DNA of 64,000 nucleotides from Levilactobacillus fujinensis (GTDB lineage Bacteria; Bacillota; Bacilli; Lactobacillales; Lactobacillaceae). The notes below the pieces were generated by a model. That model saw nothing but the letters and a program-made list of their open reading frames with translations, was not told where the DNA came from and did no database searches. The position numbers and the translations under genes were made by a program. Every line of letters starts with the position of its first letter. The first letter of the stretch is position 1. Positions 34,327 through 42,613 of the stretch are shown here, in pieces. The stretch spans positions 62,001 through 126,000 of the forward strand of contig NZ_RHNX01000003.1 in the NCBI RefSeq assembly GCF_003946335.1. The letters are read 5' to 3'.

Positions 34327-34644
34327 ATGATTGAACAAGTAATTACACAACTGCATCAGTTATACCTCAAATTTACCAACGATTTTTATGGTCAATTTAC
34401 TTCCGGCTTATCTAACAGCCTTCACACTTAAAATCAATCTCAACAATTCACAATTAACTATGTACAGTCAGCTTATGATTTTCAATATCGATCAGAGCTT
34501 ATTGCTACTATTCTGGAAAAACTAGTTCATAATCAAAACCAAGGGAAATATGTTGCCAAAATTCTCAATGATCTATTTGGTGCACGTTCGATTTTACCCC
34601 ATCTATTTGAAGACAGAGAATCCATCAATATATTACTTATCTAA
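34327..34644 (+). pseudogene. RelA/SpoT-like synthetase fragment, interrupted
   Basis: One frame reads MIEQVITQLHQLYLKFTNDF..., hits a TAA at 34429, and continues as FTINYVQSAYDFQYRSELIA then KYVAKILNDLFGARSILPHL before stopping at 34644. The second part resembles the RelA/SpoT nucleotidyltransferase core (substrate-binding helix, then the D-L-x-G-x-R block). Family assignment is tentative. The premature stop and lost C-terminus indicate a dead gene. Confidence 0.42.
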
Positions 34645-34834
34645 GTCAAACTCCATTAAAGCTCGAATCTTCTTCATGCTCCCCACTGCCCCTATCCCGT
34701 ATACTAGCGCTCACAGCAATATACGCTCTGGCAGCTACGATACAATGCGTATCCCAATTACCACACACATTGTGTTGTAACAATGCTAAAATCAAGTATA
34801 AGTCAGCGCTCAATTGGAAAGGGGATCGATATAA

Positions 34835-35500
34835 TTGGCTTTCTCAGATAAGTATCGTCTGACATCAATATCCGAACAAAACTTAATGAGTCAAAATTTG
34901 GTACAACTAATTTATACGACCGGTAAATTTGAAAACCTCTCGACGTCTCTACTTGATACTGAAAGTATTTTAAATAATGAGTCGCTTCAAAATGCTAAAC
35001 CGGAAGATGTCGTAACAATTATTCATTTAAAGCGTGCATTTCAATACGTTCTAAATCTGAAAACTAACTTCAATTACACTGACATTTTAACAATTAATCA
35101 GATCGTTAAGGGTGGTCAACCAGGTACTGGTATGCTTCGTAGTCAAGACGTAAAAGTCGCTTTAACTAATGACATCTGGCTTCCCCCACTCCCTGAGCCC
35201 CAGCGCACGCAACAAGAACTGGTCAATATTCTAACTAGTTCCGCAACTGCGACCGAAAGAGCGCTCAACCTGAATCTCTATCTCTCGCGTTGGCAGCTCT
35301 TCATGGATGGCAACAAGCGCACCGCCATCGTCGCGGCCAATGCTTTAATGGTCCAAGCTGGTGCCGGCCTCCTAGCCATTCCAGAGAATAAAATGCATTG
35401 GTATCGTTCACAACTACAAAAACACTGCCGCTCCGGTCACGACACTAGCTTAAAACAGTGGCTCTATGACAATTGCGTATTTGGCATTGCCGAAAACTAA
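34835..35500 (+). CDS. Fic-domain protein with altered catalytic motif
   Basis: A 221-aa protein with a Fic fold. The motif region reads QLFMDGNKRTA (residues 154-164). The usual HPFxDGNGR starts with the catalytic His; here that position is Gln154, so AMP-transfer is doubtful. TGKFEN (residues 29-34) fits the inhibitory motif (S/T)xxxE(G/N). It starts at TTG with AAAGGGG upstream. It lies just after the RelA-like remnant. It may be a silenced toxin, a regulator, or an enzyme with altered chemistry. Confidence 0.75.
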   Translation: MAFSDKYRLTSISEQNLMSQNLVQLIYTTGKFENLSTSLLDTESILNNESLQNAKPEDVVTIIHLKRAFQYVLNLKTNFNYTDILTINQIVKGGQPGTGMLRSQDVKVALTNDIWLPPLPEPQRTQQELVNILTSSATATERALNLNLYLSRWQLFMDGNKRTAIVAANALMVQAGAGLLAIPENKMHWYRSQLQKHCRSGHDTSLKQWLYDNCVFGIAEN

Positions 35501-35514
35501 ATCTCTCTAATCAG

Positions 35515-35733
35515 CAAAAGGGTCTGGGACATAACTCAAAAAGTTGCTCCTTTCAGAATCTAACGATTCTAAAAGGAGCAACTTTTGTTTATGCCACTAT
35601 AGTGCCGAAACGTGCGCCATAAGGCAGTTTGTTGCGCTTAACCCGCTAGCCAAAATCATGCCAGAATCAGGCATAATCCCTGCTATCACGTTAATGCTCG
35701 CAACCTAATCGCCTGATGTCCCACTCTCTTTCA
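35515..35733 (-). repeat. Intergenic repeat R1b (hairpin plus palindrome)
   Basis: A hairpin AAAAAGTTGCTCCTTTCAG... with complement (35537-35586) is followed by an imperfect palindrome ending GCCTGATGTCCCAC. The same element lies in the opposite orientation at 54778-54983. The outer GTGGGAC ends are shared with R1. Confidence 0.75.
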
Positions 35734-35742
35734 CTTATCCGC

Positions 35743-35890
35743 TTACGCCAGATTCGGCTGAAAATCGAACAATCCGGCAACCGCCGCATGATTAGTATGG
35801 GAAATGACCCAGACCGTGCGATTCGACAGCGACAAGAAGTACTGTTCAATTTCCGTGGCTAACTTGGCATCCACACTCGGGGATAAATAT
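35743..35890 (-). pseudogene. C-terminal remnant of an ABC exporter ATPase
   Basis: On the minus strand, PSVDAKLATEIEQYFLSLSN then TVWVISHTNHAAVAGLFD ends at a TAA (35743-35745). These match the D-loop and H-loop end of an ABC ATPase domain. Nothing upstream of it remains, so it is a truncated leftover. Confidence 0.6.
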
Positions 35891-36004
35891 ACTTTCGCAA
35901 TTTAACTGAATTTGCGCGATAGTTAACATATATCTAATGCCGCTTCATTTCCGGGATGAATTTGTCGTAACTAGCAATTACGCGTAAAAAGGGGAGACTC
36001 ACCA

Positions 36005-36838
36005 ATGAAAATAAGCACGACACTATGCCTAATTATCGCAGCCTTCACAGTAGGTGCGGCTGGTCTGGGAACCCAGGCTCAGGCCAAGTCATCTGCCGTT
36101 AAGATTGGCAAGGTCATGGTACCACGTGAATACCTACATACGAATACGTTCTACCGTGCAAAAAAGGCCGTGACAATCAAGATCACCGCGAACCACACGG
36201 ATGGCACTTATGCGACGAAGACCGTCAAGATTCCCAAAAACACAGTTGTTTCCGGTCGAAAGATCAACTTGAACAGTAAGGACCAAACGCTGTGGATCAA
36301 TCTGCGTAACGAGTTAAGCTACCACGTTTTGAAGACAGCATTTACGCAGCATCCTGGTTACGTTCCTAGTGTGCAGAACCTTTCAGTCAGTCCGCAAGCC
36401 TTCAAGAAAGTTAAGCGGCCGGTATCCTTGCCAACTTGGAGTTATGGGGACTTTTACCTTGGTGGTAAATCCGCAATCGCTAAAAGCACGACCACCCAGG
36501 AGTTTCAATTTACCTCAGATGGCTACCTAGAAATCCACAAGTACGTGGCCGCCAATGGAACCACCACGCCTAGACCAACACAATCGGCTAAAATCAAGCG
36601 CGTCCAGGTGAGCGGGTCAACCCGCTACTACTATTTCAGTAAAAAGATCAAAGGATTGACGCTGAAACACGTGACACAGCACGGCCAGAAACAGTATCGG
36701 CTGACCGTAAGAAACTTACATCAACCACAACACCGGGCTGGTTTCTCAGACGATGACATACCAGGAACCTACTACAGTCTGTATAAATTAGGCAGTAAAA
36801 CGACCTTCACGCCAATTGCTGAGGATACAATATACTAA
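36005..36838 (+). CDS. Secreted protein of unknown function
   Basis: I do not recognise the family. A signal peptide is clear (MKISTTLCLIIAAFTVGAAG, cleavage after TQAQA), leaving about 250 residues rich in Lys, Thr, Ser and Tyr. Repeated KKVTI/TVKIPKNT-like strands make it resemble lactobacillus extracellular beta-rich surface proteins. There is no LPXTG anchor, lipobox or catalytic motif. GGGGAG lies upstream. It is a single gene; composition and size are like those of the secreted protein at 11692. Confidence 0.7.
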   Translation: MKISTTLCLIIAAFTVGAAGLGTQAQAKSSAVKIGKVMVPREYLHTNTFYRAKKAVTIKITANHTDGTYATKTVKIPKNTVVSGRKINLNSKDQTLWINLRNELSYHVLKTAFTQHPGYVPSVQNLSVSPQAFKKVKRPVSLPTWSYGDFYLGGKSAIAKSTTTQEFQFTSDGYLEIHKYVAANGTTTPRPTQSAKIKRVQVSGSTRYYYFSKKIKGLTLKHVTQHGQKQYRLTVRNLHQPQHRAGFSDDDIPGTYYSLYKLGSKTTFTPIAEDTIY

Positions 36839-36969
36839 AAACAAATCCGACTCCTGATTGACAGGGACAGTGCCCTTACCCATTGACGATCAGGTCTTGC
36901 TAACTATTAGATCACTCCGTAACGCTCCTCGTACCACTTGCCTTTGGTCTATGGGGCAGACTTTAAGCT

Positions 36970-37006
36970 AACCGCGTTCTGCAAGTACAAAGCAGGCGCG
37001 GTTTTT
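36970..37006 (+). terminator. Terminator before the XRE gene
   Basis: ACCGCG pairs with CGCGGT, with an inner CTGC/GCAG stem, followed by TTTTT. Confidence 0.65.
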
Positions 37007-37015
37007 AAATTCAAA

Positions 37016-37074
37016 ATGTCATATATAATTGACACCAAGTGACTACGGGCCTATACTAAAAAATGTCATATATA
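37016..37074 (+). promoter_or_regulatory. Promoter flanked by direct repeats, XRE-DUF3278 pair
   Basis: TTGACA (37029-37034), 17 bases and TATACT (37052-37057) form a strong promoter. ATGTCATATATA occurs exactly at 37016-37027 and 37063-37074, one copy on each side. They are likely operators for the small XRE protein encoded next. Confidence 0.72.
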
Positions 37075-37101
37075 TCTAACATTTTAAAAGAGGCGACCTG
37101 C

Positions 37102-37290
37102 GTGAACCGTGTCAAAGAATTCCGGAAAGCTGCTGGCTTGACCCAGTATCAACTTGCCCAACAAGTGGCCGTTGCCCGTCAAACCATTAACCTGGTCGAA
37201 AATGACAAATACAATCCGTCACTCGATTTATGCTTACGGCTTGCTAAAACCCTCCATACGGACCTAAATCGTCTATTCTGGGAGGAATAA
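37102..37290 (+). CDS. Small XRE-family repressor (HTH only)
   Basis: A 62-aa protein consisting of one HTH_3 domain: NRVKEFRKAAGLTQYQLAQQ, then VARQTINLVENDKYNPSLDL. AAGAGG lies 8 bases before a GTG at 37102; the ATG at 37063 falls on the predicted transcription start, so it is unlikely. It lies 4 bases before a DUF3278-type membrane gene, a common pairing in lactobacilli and streptococci. Probably an autorepressor binding the flanking ATGTCATATATA repeats. Confidence 0.82.
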   Translation: MNRVKEFRKAAGLTQYQLAQQVAVARQTINLVENDKYNPSLDLCLRLAKTLHTDLNRLFWEE

Positions 37291-37294
37291 TATC

Positions 37295-37801
37295 ATGAAA
37301 AACGGGGGAAGTTTACGTGATCGCGTTGTGAAACACTTTTTCAATATTTCCGGGGACTTTGACGAGTACAAGCGCCAAGAAACCAATCGTATCGGGACTA
37401 ATGTGATGCTACTGTGTCTGCCAGCGCTGCTGATTCCGTCGATCATCGCTGGGGTGTGGGCGACCAAATCACCCGAGAATGCCCTACTAGGCTTAATTTT
37501 CTTCAATATCATCTTTGTCGGCATCATCATCTGTCCCTACCTCATGACAGCTAGCCGGCGCGCGCACCTCACCGATAATGAAGTCGATATCCGCAACTTA
37601 CCGGCCGCACGGAAAAACATTTTGAAACGGGTTTTGGGGAGTAGTCTCTACGGCTTCGTTTTCTTCTACCTCATGCAAGTGATTCTCAATTCAATCTTTG
37701 ATAATACCAGTTTTGTCGGTGGATTGACCTCACTGCGTAACATCAAAACCGCAGTCCTAACGGGAATCCTTCTTGGTATCACCATGGGAATTACCAACTA
37801 G
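37295..37801 (+). CDS. DUF3278-like membrane protein
   Basis: A 168-aa protein with about four membrane helices in two pairs and an N-terminal cytosolic FDEYKRQETNRIG segment, as in DUF3278 proteins partnered with tiny XRE regulators. Function unknown. It starts 4 bases after the XRE stop, with its ribosome site GGAGG inside the XRE 3' end, so the pair is co-translated. Confidence 0.7.
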   Translation: MKNGGSLRDRVVKHFFNISGDFDEYKRQETNRIGTNVMLLCLPALLIPSIIAGVWATKSPENALLGLIFFNIIFVGIIICPYLMTASRRAHLTDNEVDIRNLPAARKNILKRVLGSSLYGFVFFYLMQVILNSIFDNTSFVGGLTSLRNIKTAVLTGILLGITMGITN

Positions 37802-37867
37802 GTACGGCTTAAAAAACAACGCTAGTTTTAGCGTAAACGAAAGTATCTGCGCACACCCGCTCAGCTT

Positions 37868-38045
37868 ACATCGTGAGATGACCTGAAAGACGCATGAATT
37901 TGGCAGCTTTCAGGCGAGCCGGAAGTCCGTCCTTTGGTTGGCGGCGTCCCCCACAGCCAGCGAAATTCCTGGTAGCCGGCGTGCGCCTGTTTCAACTCGT
38001 TTAGCGGTGATAACTTCTACTGAAAACAACATGAACATTTTAACT
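37868..38045 (+). repeat. Intergenic repeat R3, full copy
   Basis: TTACATCGTGAGATGACCTG, CAGGCGAGCCGGAAGTCCGT, CCTTTGG and CCCCCACAGCCAGCGAAATT match R3 at 6398 in order and orientation. Confidence 0.7.
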
Positions 38046-38062
38046 TGCCTTAGACCACTAAG

Positions 38063-38105
38063 AAGAACCATCAAAGCAGGCGTATCCCCCACTCTGATGG
38101 TTCTT
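38063..38105. terminator. Bidirectional terminator
   Basis: AAGAACCATCA pairs perfectly with TGATGGTTCTT; T residues follow on the plus strand. Confidence 0.75.
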
Positions 38106-38157
38106 TTACATTCAGATTTTTTAATTTTCAATCTAATCAGCAAACCCTTCAGCGCAT

Positions 38158-39045
38158 CTATTCGGATTCACTTGCCGCCTGCTCATACCGGCTCCGCAGA
38201 GCCCCCACCTTGATCTCGACCACTTCGTTATGATTGATGCGAGCGAAGGCCAACGCCTCGTTCATCAAACGCTGAATGGCATCATCATCTTGATGCTGCT
38301 TGATGGCGTTTTCCGCCGCCAAGAATTTCAACCGCGGCAAGTAGTAAGTCACGTGCTTGTCCGAACACAGTAGGACGCCGGCATTAATCAAGTCATTACT
38401 GGTAACAAAATCTCCGGCCAGGGCGTAAAACTCTGCCGTGTAAAAGACCAGTGTTAGCAAGCGCAAATAGTCATTGCCATCCTCTTCGTGGGCATCGACC
38501 AACGCCCGTTGCACGTAGCGATACGTCTTGGTAAAGTAAAATTTGGCCTTCGCTGGTTGCTTACGCCGCTCGTAGAGTACGCCAGAACCCACGTAAGCTA
38601 GTTGCGTAAAAATAGTCTCGTGCTTTTCATCGAATCCATTTAAAATACGAGAAAAGTCAAAAAGAATATCATCAGGCTTCTTATTGATCAGGGCGTTCAG
38701 CATCCCGCGCAAATAGTAGAACTGCATTTTCAACGGAATCGCATCAATCTCCGTCTCGTCGATTTCGTCAAGGGACTGCAACACCGTACGGTAATCCTCC
38801 ATCATCAACTGTTCCTCAACCTTATCCAACCGCTCCCGCATCTTCGTGACCGAAGTTGCCTGCACTTCGTTGAGGTCATCAACCGTCAGTCCAAGGCGTG
38901 CACAGAGTTGTTCCAAAATGGCCAGTGATGGCACGCGCCCTTGCCGCTCAAATTTACTCAGCGTTGCCTGCGTACAGATACCGGCAGATAATTTCACTTG
39001 TGATAGCCGCAACGCTTTGCGCTGAGCCACAAACTTTTTGATGTC
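38158..39045 (-). CDS. Rgg/GadR/MutR-type transcriptional regulator
   Basis: A 295-aa regulator with an N-terminal XRE-like HTH (LRLSQVKLSAGICTQATLSK then FERQGRVPSL, residues about 13-43) and a long all-helical C-terminal TPR-like domain. The Rgg family often senses short peptides. I searched by eye next to it and found no convincing short hydrophobic peptide gene, so it could be a stand-alone type. Start at ATG 39045 with AGGA 9 bases upstream. The neighbouring genes are degraded, so its target is unclear. Confidence 0.78.
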   Translation of the reverse strand, partial: DIKKFVAQRKALRLSQVKLSAGICTQATLSKFERQGRVPSLAILEQLCARLGLTVDDLNEVQATSVTKMRERLDKVEEQLMMEDYRTVLQSLDEIDETEIDAIPLKMQFYYLRGMLNALINKKPDDILFDFSRILNGFDEKHETIFTQLAYVGSGVLYERRKQPAKAKFYFTKTYRYVQRALVDAHEEDGNDYLRLLTLVFYTAEFYALAGDFVTSNDLINAGVLLCSDKHVTYYLPRLKFLAAENAIKQHQDDDAIQRLMNEALAFARINHNEVVEIKVGALRSRYEQAASESE

Positions 39046-39361
39046 CATGCTGATCAATCCTATTCTTCGGTCGTGATTACTCAAATAGCCCGTGCAGACC
39101 GACTCATTTTATATACTCAGAACGCTGCTCCCAGTATCTTTTCTCGAGGGTACTTATCTTTCTTTTAGTATATCACTGCATGTAGTCTAACAATAGTTTA
39201 CGTGCAGCTCAGTTAGCACCCAGATTCTGAACTAAGTCCCCCCTGGTGTCGACGTAACCTCCTACGCCGCCTCAAATAGATTAAGAGGTGGCCTTCCAAC
39301 TGTGACGGTATACTGCGCGATGACCATCTTGGGTCTCAAATCCAAATTAAACTTAACCCTC
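39046..39361. other. Intergenic stretch without a supported gene
   Basis: AT-rich promoter-like sequence upstream of the Rgg-type gene. A minus-strand frame of about 60 codons (39262-39447) ending LNLFEAA crosses the hairpin at 39362 and has no start signal. No gene is called. Confidence 0.3.
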
Positions 39362-39406
39362 GTGCCCCCCCAAAGGTTGGACAGAAGTTCCAACCTTGGG
39401 GGGCAC
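39362..39406. other. Strong hairpin resembling IS3-family ends
   Basis: GTGCCCCCCCAAAGGTTGGA and its complement TCCAACCTTGGGGGGCAC face each other with a 7-base loop. The CCCC..AA..GTTGGA form is like the inverted ends of IS3/IS150-group elements, but no transposase is near. It could be a solo end-pair or a terminator without a T-run. The following 300 bases contain nothing recognisable. Confidence 0.4.
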
Positions 39407-39726
39407 TTCATCTGAACCCTATTTTGTTGCCTTACAAGATTATTCATTTAATCAATTGACACAGCAAATAATGACTTCTCGGATTACTATTCAACCTTAT
39501 TCATTTGTAAAAATCACTTTTTCGTTAATCCGTGCCCTATTTCAATGCAACCCATTAGAATGCTTTAGTACCAGTCGCTCAGCCCACTTGCGAAACTCTA
39601 AGTTGCGCGAATCTTCCTTTCTATTTGCGGAATGGCCGTTACGAATTGCTTGTTTGCAACCCGCCCAATGACCGACAGTAGAGTTAGTTAAAGTGCGTAA
39701 CTAACAACGACTAGGAGGACGATTAC

Positions 39727-39932
39727 ATGCTCGATGTACAAAACGTAAACACCTATATCAGCCATAAGAAAATCGTGGCAGACGCCACCTTTAGCCTTCA
39801 ACCCGGGAGCATTACCGGGCTGATTGGTCCTAATGGCGCTGGCGGTGGCTTTTGTCCTCGGGTTCTTTTGGGCGGCCCATTAGCTTTTGGCGCGTCAGCT
39901 ACACACTGCTAGCAGGACTAGTGTTCCTGTAA
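39727..39932 (+). pseudogene. ABC exporter remnant: ATPase N-terminus joined to a permease C-terminus
   Basis: The first 40 codons (MLDVQNVNTYISHKKIVADA, then GLIGPNGAGG) are a normal ABC ATPase start that ends inside Walker A, before Lys-Ser-Thr. From about 39846 a different frame reads RPISFWRVSYTLLAGLVFL and stops at 39932, like the end of a permease. One deletion seems to have fused the two ends of an ATPase-permease operon. GGAGG precedes the ATG and the terminator survives at 39947. Confidence 0.65.
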
Positions 39933-39946
39933 AATAAACGATTCAC

Positions 39947-39988
39947 AAAAACACATGACTAGCCTGACTGAGCTTGTCATGTGTTTTT
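39947..39988. terminator. Terminator of the deleted ABC operon
   Basis: AAAAACACATGAC pairs perfectly with GTCATGTGTTTTT around a 16-base loop. Confidence 0.85.
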
Positions 39989-40047
39989 ACGCTATTCTGA
40001 TAACTATGATGAACGCCCGGTAATTGGCTTTACGAATCGCTTAACAC

Positions 40048-40525
40048 TTAGTGACCGCCATCGTCCGCTTCCCCTAAGCGCTTTAATCCCGCCATCAGCA
40101 GTGTCGCCATTTCTGCCGGTGATTCCGGCTGATTGCGCACCAGCCATTGATTTAAAACGTTCCAAAAGCCCCCCGCCGCAAAACTCATGATATAGTCCGT
40201 CTCGGTCGGCGAGCCAGTGATGTGCCACGGTGCTGGAAATACACGATAAATCTCACTAGCCATAGGGGTAATCTTGGCCAACATTCGACTAAATAGCCCC
40301 CGCTTGATCAGTAAACGAATCTGTTTGCGTTCCCCCACCAGAACGTGAAAAAATACGTCAACACCTCTTTAAACACCATCTTCTGTGGCGTAATCTGCTG
40401 TAACGCTGTCAAATAACGTTGCCCCACTTCACGATCATAGTAATCCAGTAAGTCATCCTTATCCCGGAATGCCCGATAGAAGGTTCGCCGCGACGGCAAA
40501 TATTCTGGCGGTAGCTGACTTCCAC
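40048..40525 (-). pseudogene. TetR-family regulator, truncated and frameshifted
   Basis: On the minus strand one frame gives SRRTFYRAFRDKDDLLDYYD through FFTFW, the end of a TetR HTH and the following helix. The C-terminal domain (ERKQIRLLIKRGLFSRMLAK to GEADDGGH) is in another frame. The shift lies at a G-run near 40333-40337. The first part of the HTH is missing; it abuts a truncated MFS gene in the opposite direction. Confidence 0.68.
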
Positions 40526-40535
40526 GGTGCCCGCC

Positions 40536-41128
40536 TAACCAGTTCACAAAGTGTTGCTAACGTGCTCCGGCAAGTGGTGATGGTTCTCGCCATCACCGTA
40601 TTCACAACCTTACTGACGAGCAACGTAACTCAGGCTAAGCAGCACACATTGGCTAATGCCCAAACCCGTGTGAGTCAATTGGCTAACGTCACCACGAGTC
40701 AACAACACCGGCTATCTGACAAGCTCCAACGAAAGCTCAATCCTAACAGCACGACCGTCACATCAACGAACGCTAAGCTATCTCCCACAACGGTTACCAT
40801 TTCAGCTACCACTCGGCATCAAAAGACGGAACAAGCTTATCAGCAAGCCCTGCGTCAACTAGCAACGCAAAAGCAAGTTACACCCACGGCAATCCCACAG
40901 GTCATGAAGCAACAGGTTCACCACACGATCTCCCTTGCGGTCAATCAAAAAATCAACCACAAGATTCACCAAATCAACCAGGAATTAACCAAGTTGATTC
41001 ACGAAATCCGACAAACACTCAAGCACCAATTAAACCACGCGTTTCTAAATGTCTTTGGCGCACTGAGTTGGTTACCCTTTGCGGCCTTGCTGATCGTCCC
41101 GGTCTTCAAATTCCGTCACAATGATTAG
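40536..41128 (+). pseudogene. C-terminal remnant of a DHA2-type MFS exporter
   Basis: From about 40536 the plus strand reads NVLRQVVMVLAITVFTTLLT, then a long Gln/Thr/His-rich loop, and a last helix GALSWLPFAALLIVPVFKF: the end of a 14-helix EmrB/QacA-type exporter. The N-terminal 12 or so helices are missing. A TetR gene with a missing start points away from it, so a single deletion probably removed both starts. A short expressed product cannot be excluded. Confidence 0.65.
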
Positions 41129-41176
41129 CGGTGAACAGTTGCTCAGATTCTTGTCAGTAAGCAGTTGAATCGCTAT

Positions 41177-41222
41177 ATCAAAACGGCCGTAGACTAAGTA
41201 CAATGTCTGCGGCCGTTTTGAT
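41177..41222. terminator. Bidirectional terminator
   Basis: ATCAAAACGGCCG pairs perfectly with CGGCCGTTTTGAT. Confidence 0.8.
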
Positions 41223-41324
41223 GTATTCTCACTTTTGTAAATACTGACGCCATCTGCTATTCGCATTTAAGAAAGTGGCTGGTCAATCCCGCCACTGATA
41301 CCGTGGACCAGAATGCGGTCGCCC

Positions 41325-42554
41325 TCATGGTTCCTGTGAATCGAACCGTTTCAGTACCCGCAAGAATCGCGGACTAAATGCTGGAATCGTCGCCAATAAC
41401 ATCACGCCACCCAAGCCGACAATCAGTACCGGTAATGTTGCTAAATGGGTCAACGGCACACTCACTACGGCCGCTATCGGATTGGCAATTGAGAAGAGCG
41501 TTAAGACCGCACCAGTAATCAACCCGACTTTATCCTTTTTGGCCGACAATTGGACGATTGAAAAGTAAATAATGGCTGAAATACTATTGAAAAACCCATA
41601 TCCCAGCCAAGCCACACCCACCAATATCACATGCCCCAGTGTTGGATTACCCCGACCACTGAGTCCCAATAAAAGCATCATGGCTGCTTGTCCCAACAAC
41701 AAAAAGGGATACCATTTTGCAAATAATCCTGCCCGCTGAAATTTAGAAAAAAGCGTCGCTCCAGCAATTCCGCCCACGGTCAGCGTGATATCAATCAGGT
41801 TATACACAAACGGATACCGACCAAAGATATCAACACTGAATTTTGGCATCAGCAGCCAAATCGACCAATAGCCAAAGTTTGCTAGCAGGGCCACCGGAAC
41901 CATGCAGCTAATCACGGGATTACGGACGACCAGGTGGATTCCTTGAGCGAAGTCTCGTAGCGTTTCACGAATGGCTAACCGTTCTCGCTTCACCGGTGCG
42001 GAATCATTTGCAATCCGACTGAGTGCCATCACAGAGAGGGTCAGCGCTAGAAATGCCACGCCTAATGCCAGCGCCGGTGCCTTCACATACACCAGTAAGA
42101 CAGCCAATGCAGATGAAGCAATCGAGGAAACCTGGTTCGCAGCCGCAACCCATGAATTCGCGGTAAATAGCGTCGAATCATCTGTAATCAACGCTGGCGC
42201 GACAGACTCCGTTAACGGTCCGTAGACCACGCCCAGTAAGGCATTTACCATGACAATTATAAATAAAATGGTCGTTCCTTGGTGCCAGATTAAGACAACC
42301 AGACCACCGCACCCCATAATCACCAGCCGCATCGTCGCAATCACCCGTAGCAACTGAATCTTACTGTGCTGATCGACCACATAACCCCCGATAAAGGCGA
42401 ATAGTAACATCACCATCGAAAAGGTTCCCAGTATGGAAATAACGGCTTGACTACGCGTTTCCTGGTACAGATACCAGTAACTATAAGTCATGAGGGCACT
42501 GACTGTTAGCGTGCCGAGAAAATCGCTGACGATGACTCGTTTGATTTTATCCAT
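41325..42554 (-). CDS. MFS transporter (12 helices)
   Basis: A 409-aa major-facilitator protein with about 12 helices: a SYWYLYQETRSQAVISILGT start, the motif-A variant GGYVVDQHSKIQLL, and a mid loop SRIANDSAPVKRERL. It resembles MFS_3/EntS-like exporters. It is downstream of another MFS gene (42614-43915) on the same strand with a 59-base gap, so the two may be co-transcribed and work as a pair. Substrate unknown. Confidence 0.8.
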   Translation of the reverse strand: MDKIKRVIVSDFLGTLTVSALMTYSYWYLYQETRSQAVISILGTFSMVMLLFAFIGGYVVDQHSKIQLLRVIATMRLVIMGCGGLVVLIWHQGTTILFIIVMVNALLGVVYGPLTESVAPALITDDSTLFTANSWVAAANQVSSIASSALAVLLVYVKAPALALGVAFLALTLSVMALSRIANDSAPVKRERLAIRETLRDFAQGIHLVVRNPVISCMVPVALLANFGYWSIWLLMPKFSVDIFGRYPFVYNLIDITLTVGGIAGATLFSKFQRAGLFAKWYPFLLLGQAAMMLLLGLSGRGNPTLGHVILVGVAWLGYGFFNSISAIIYFSIVQLSAKKDKVGLITGAVLTLFSIANPIAAVVSVPLTHLATLPVLIVGLGGVMLLATIPAFSPRFLRVLKRFDSQEP

Positions 42555-42613
42555 ACATTGGCGTGCCTCTTTTCAATCTCCGAAATTCGTCGGTGACCGC
42601 TTACCGCAGCCAT

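Noticed and set aside
34550-34780. A 76-codon plus-strand frame overlapping the RelA/SpoT-like fragment
   Set aside because: It is in another frame of the fragment, which has the more protein-like reading, and it lacks a ribosome site.
38060-39361. A short signalling-peptide gene next to the Rgg-type regulator
   Set aside because: No short frame with both a ribosome site and a hydrophobic peptide was found on either side.
39262-39447. Minus-strand frame ending LNLFEAA next to the IS3-like hairpin
   Set aside because: I considered a transposase tail, but it has no recognisable transposase motif and no start.
41222-41324. Possible coding remnant (minus-strand DRILVHGISGGIDQP) after the MFS remnant
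   Set aside because: Only about 17 residues; cannot be assigned to a family.
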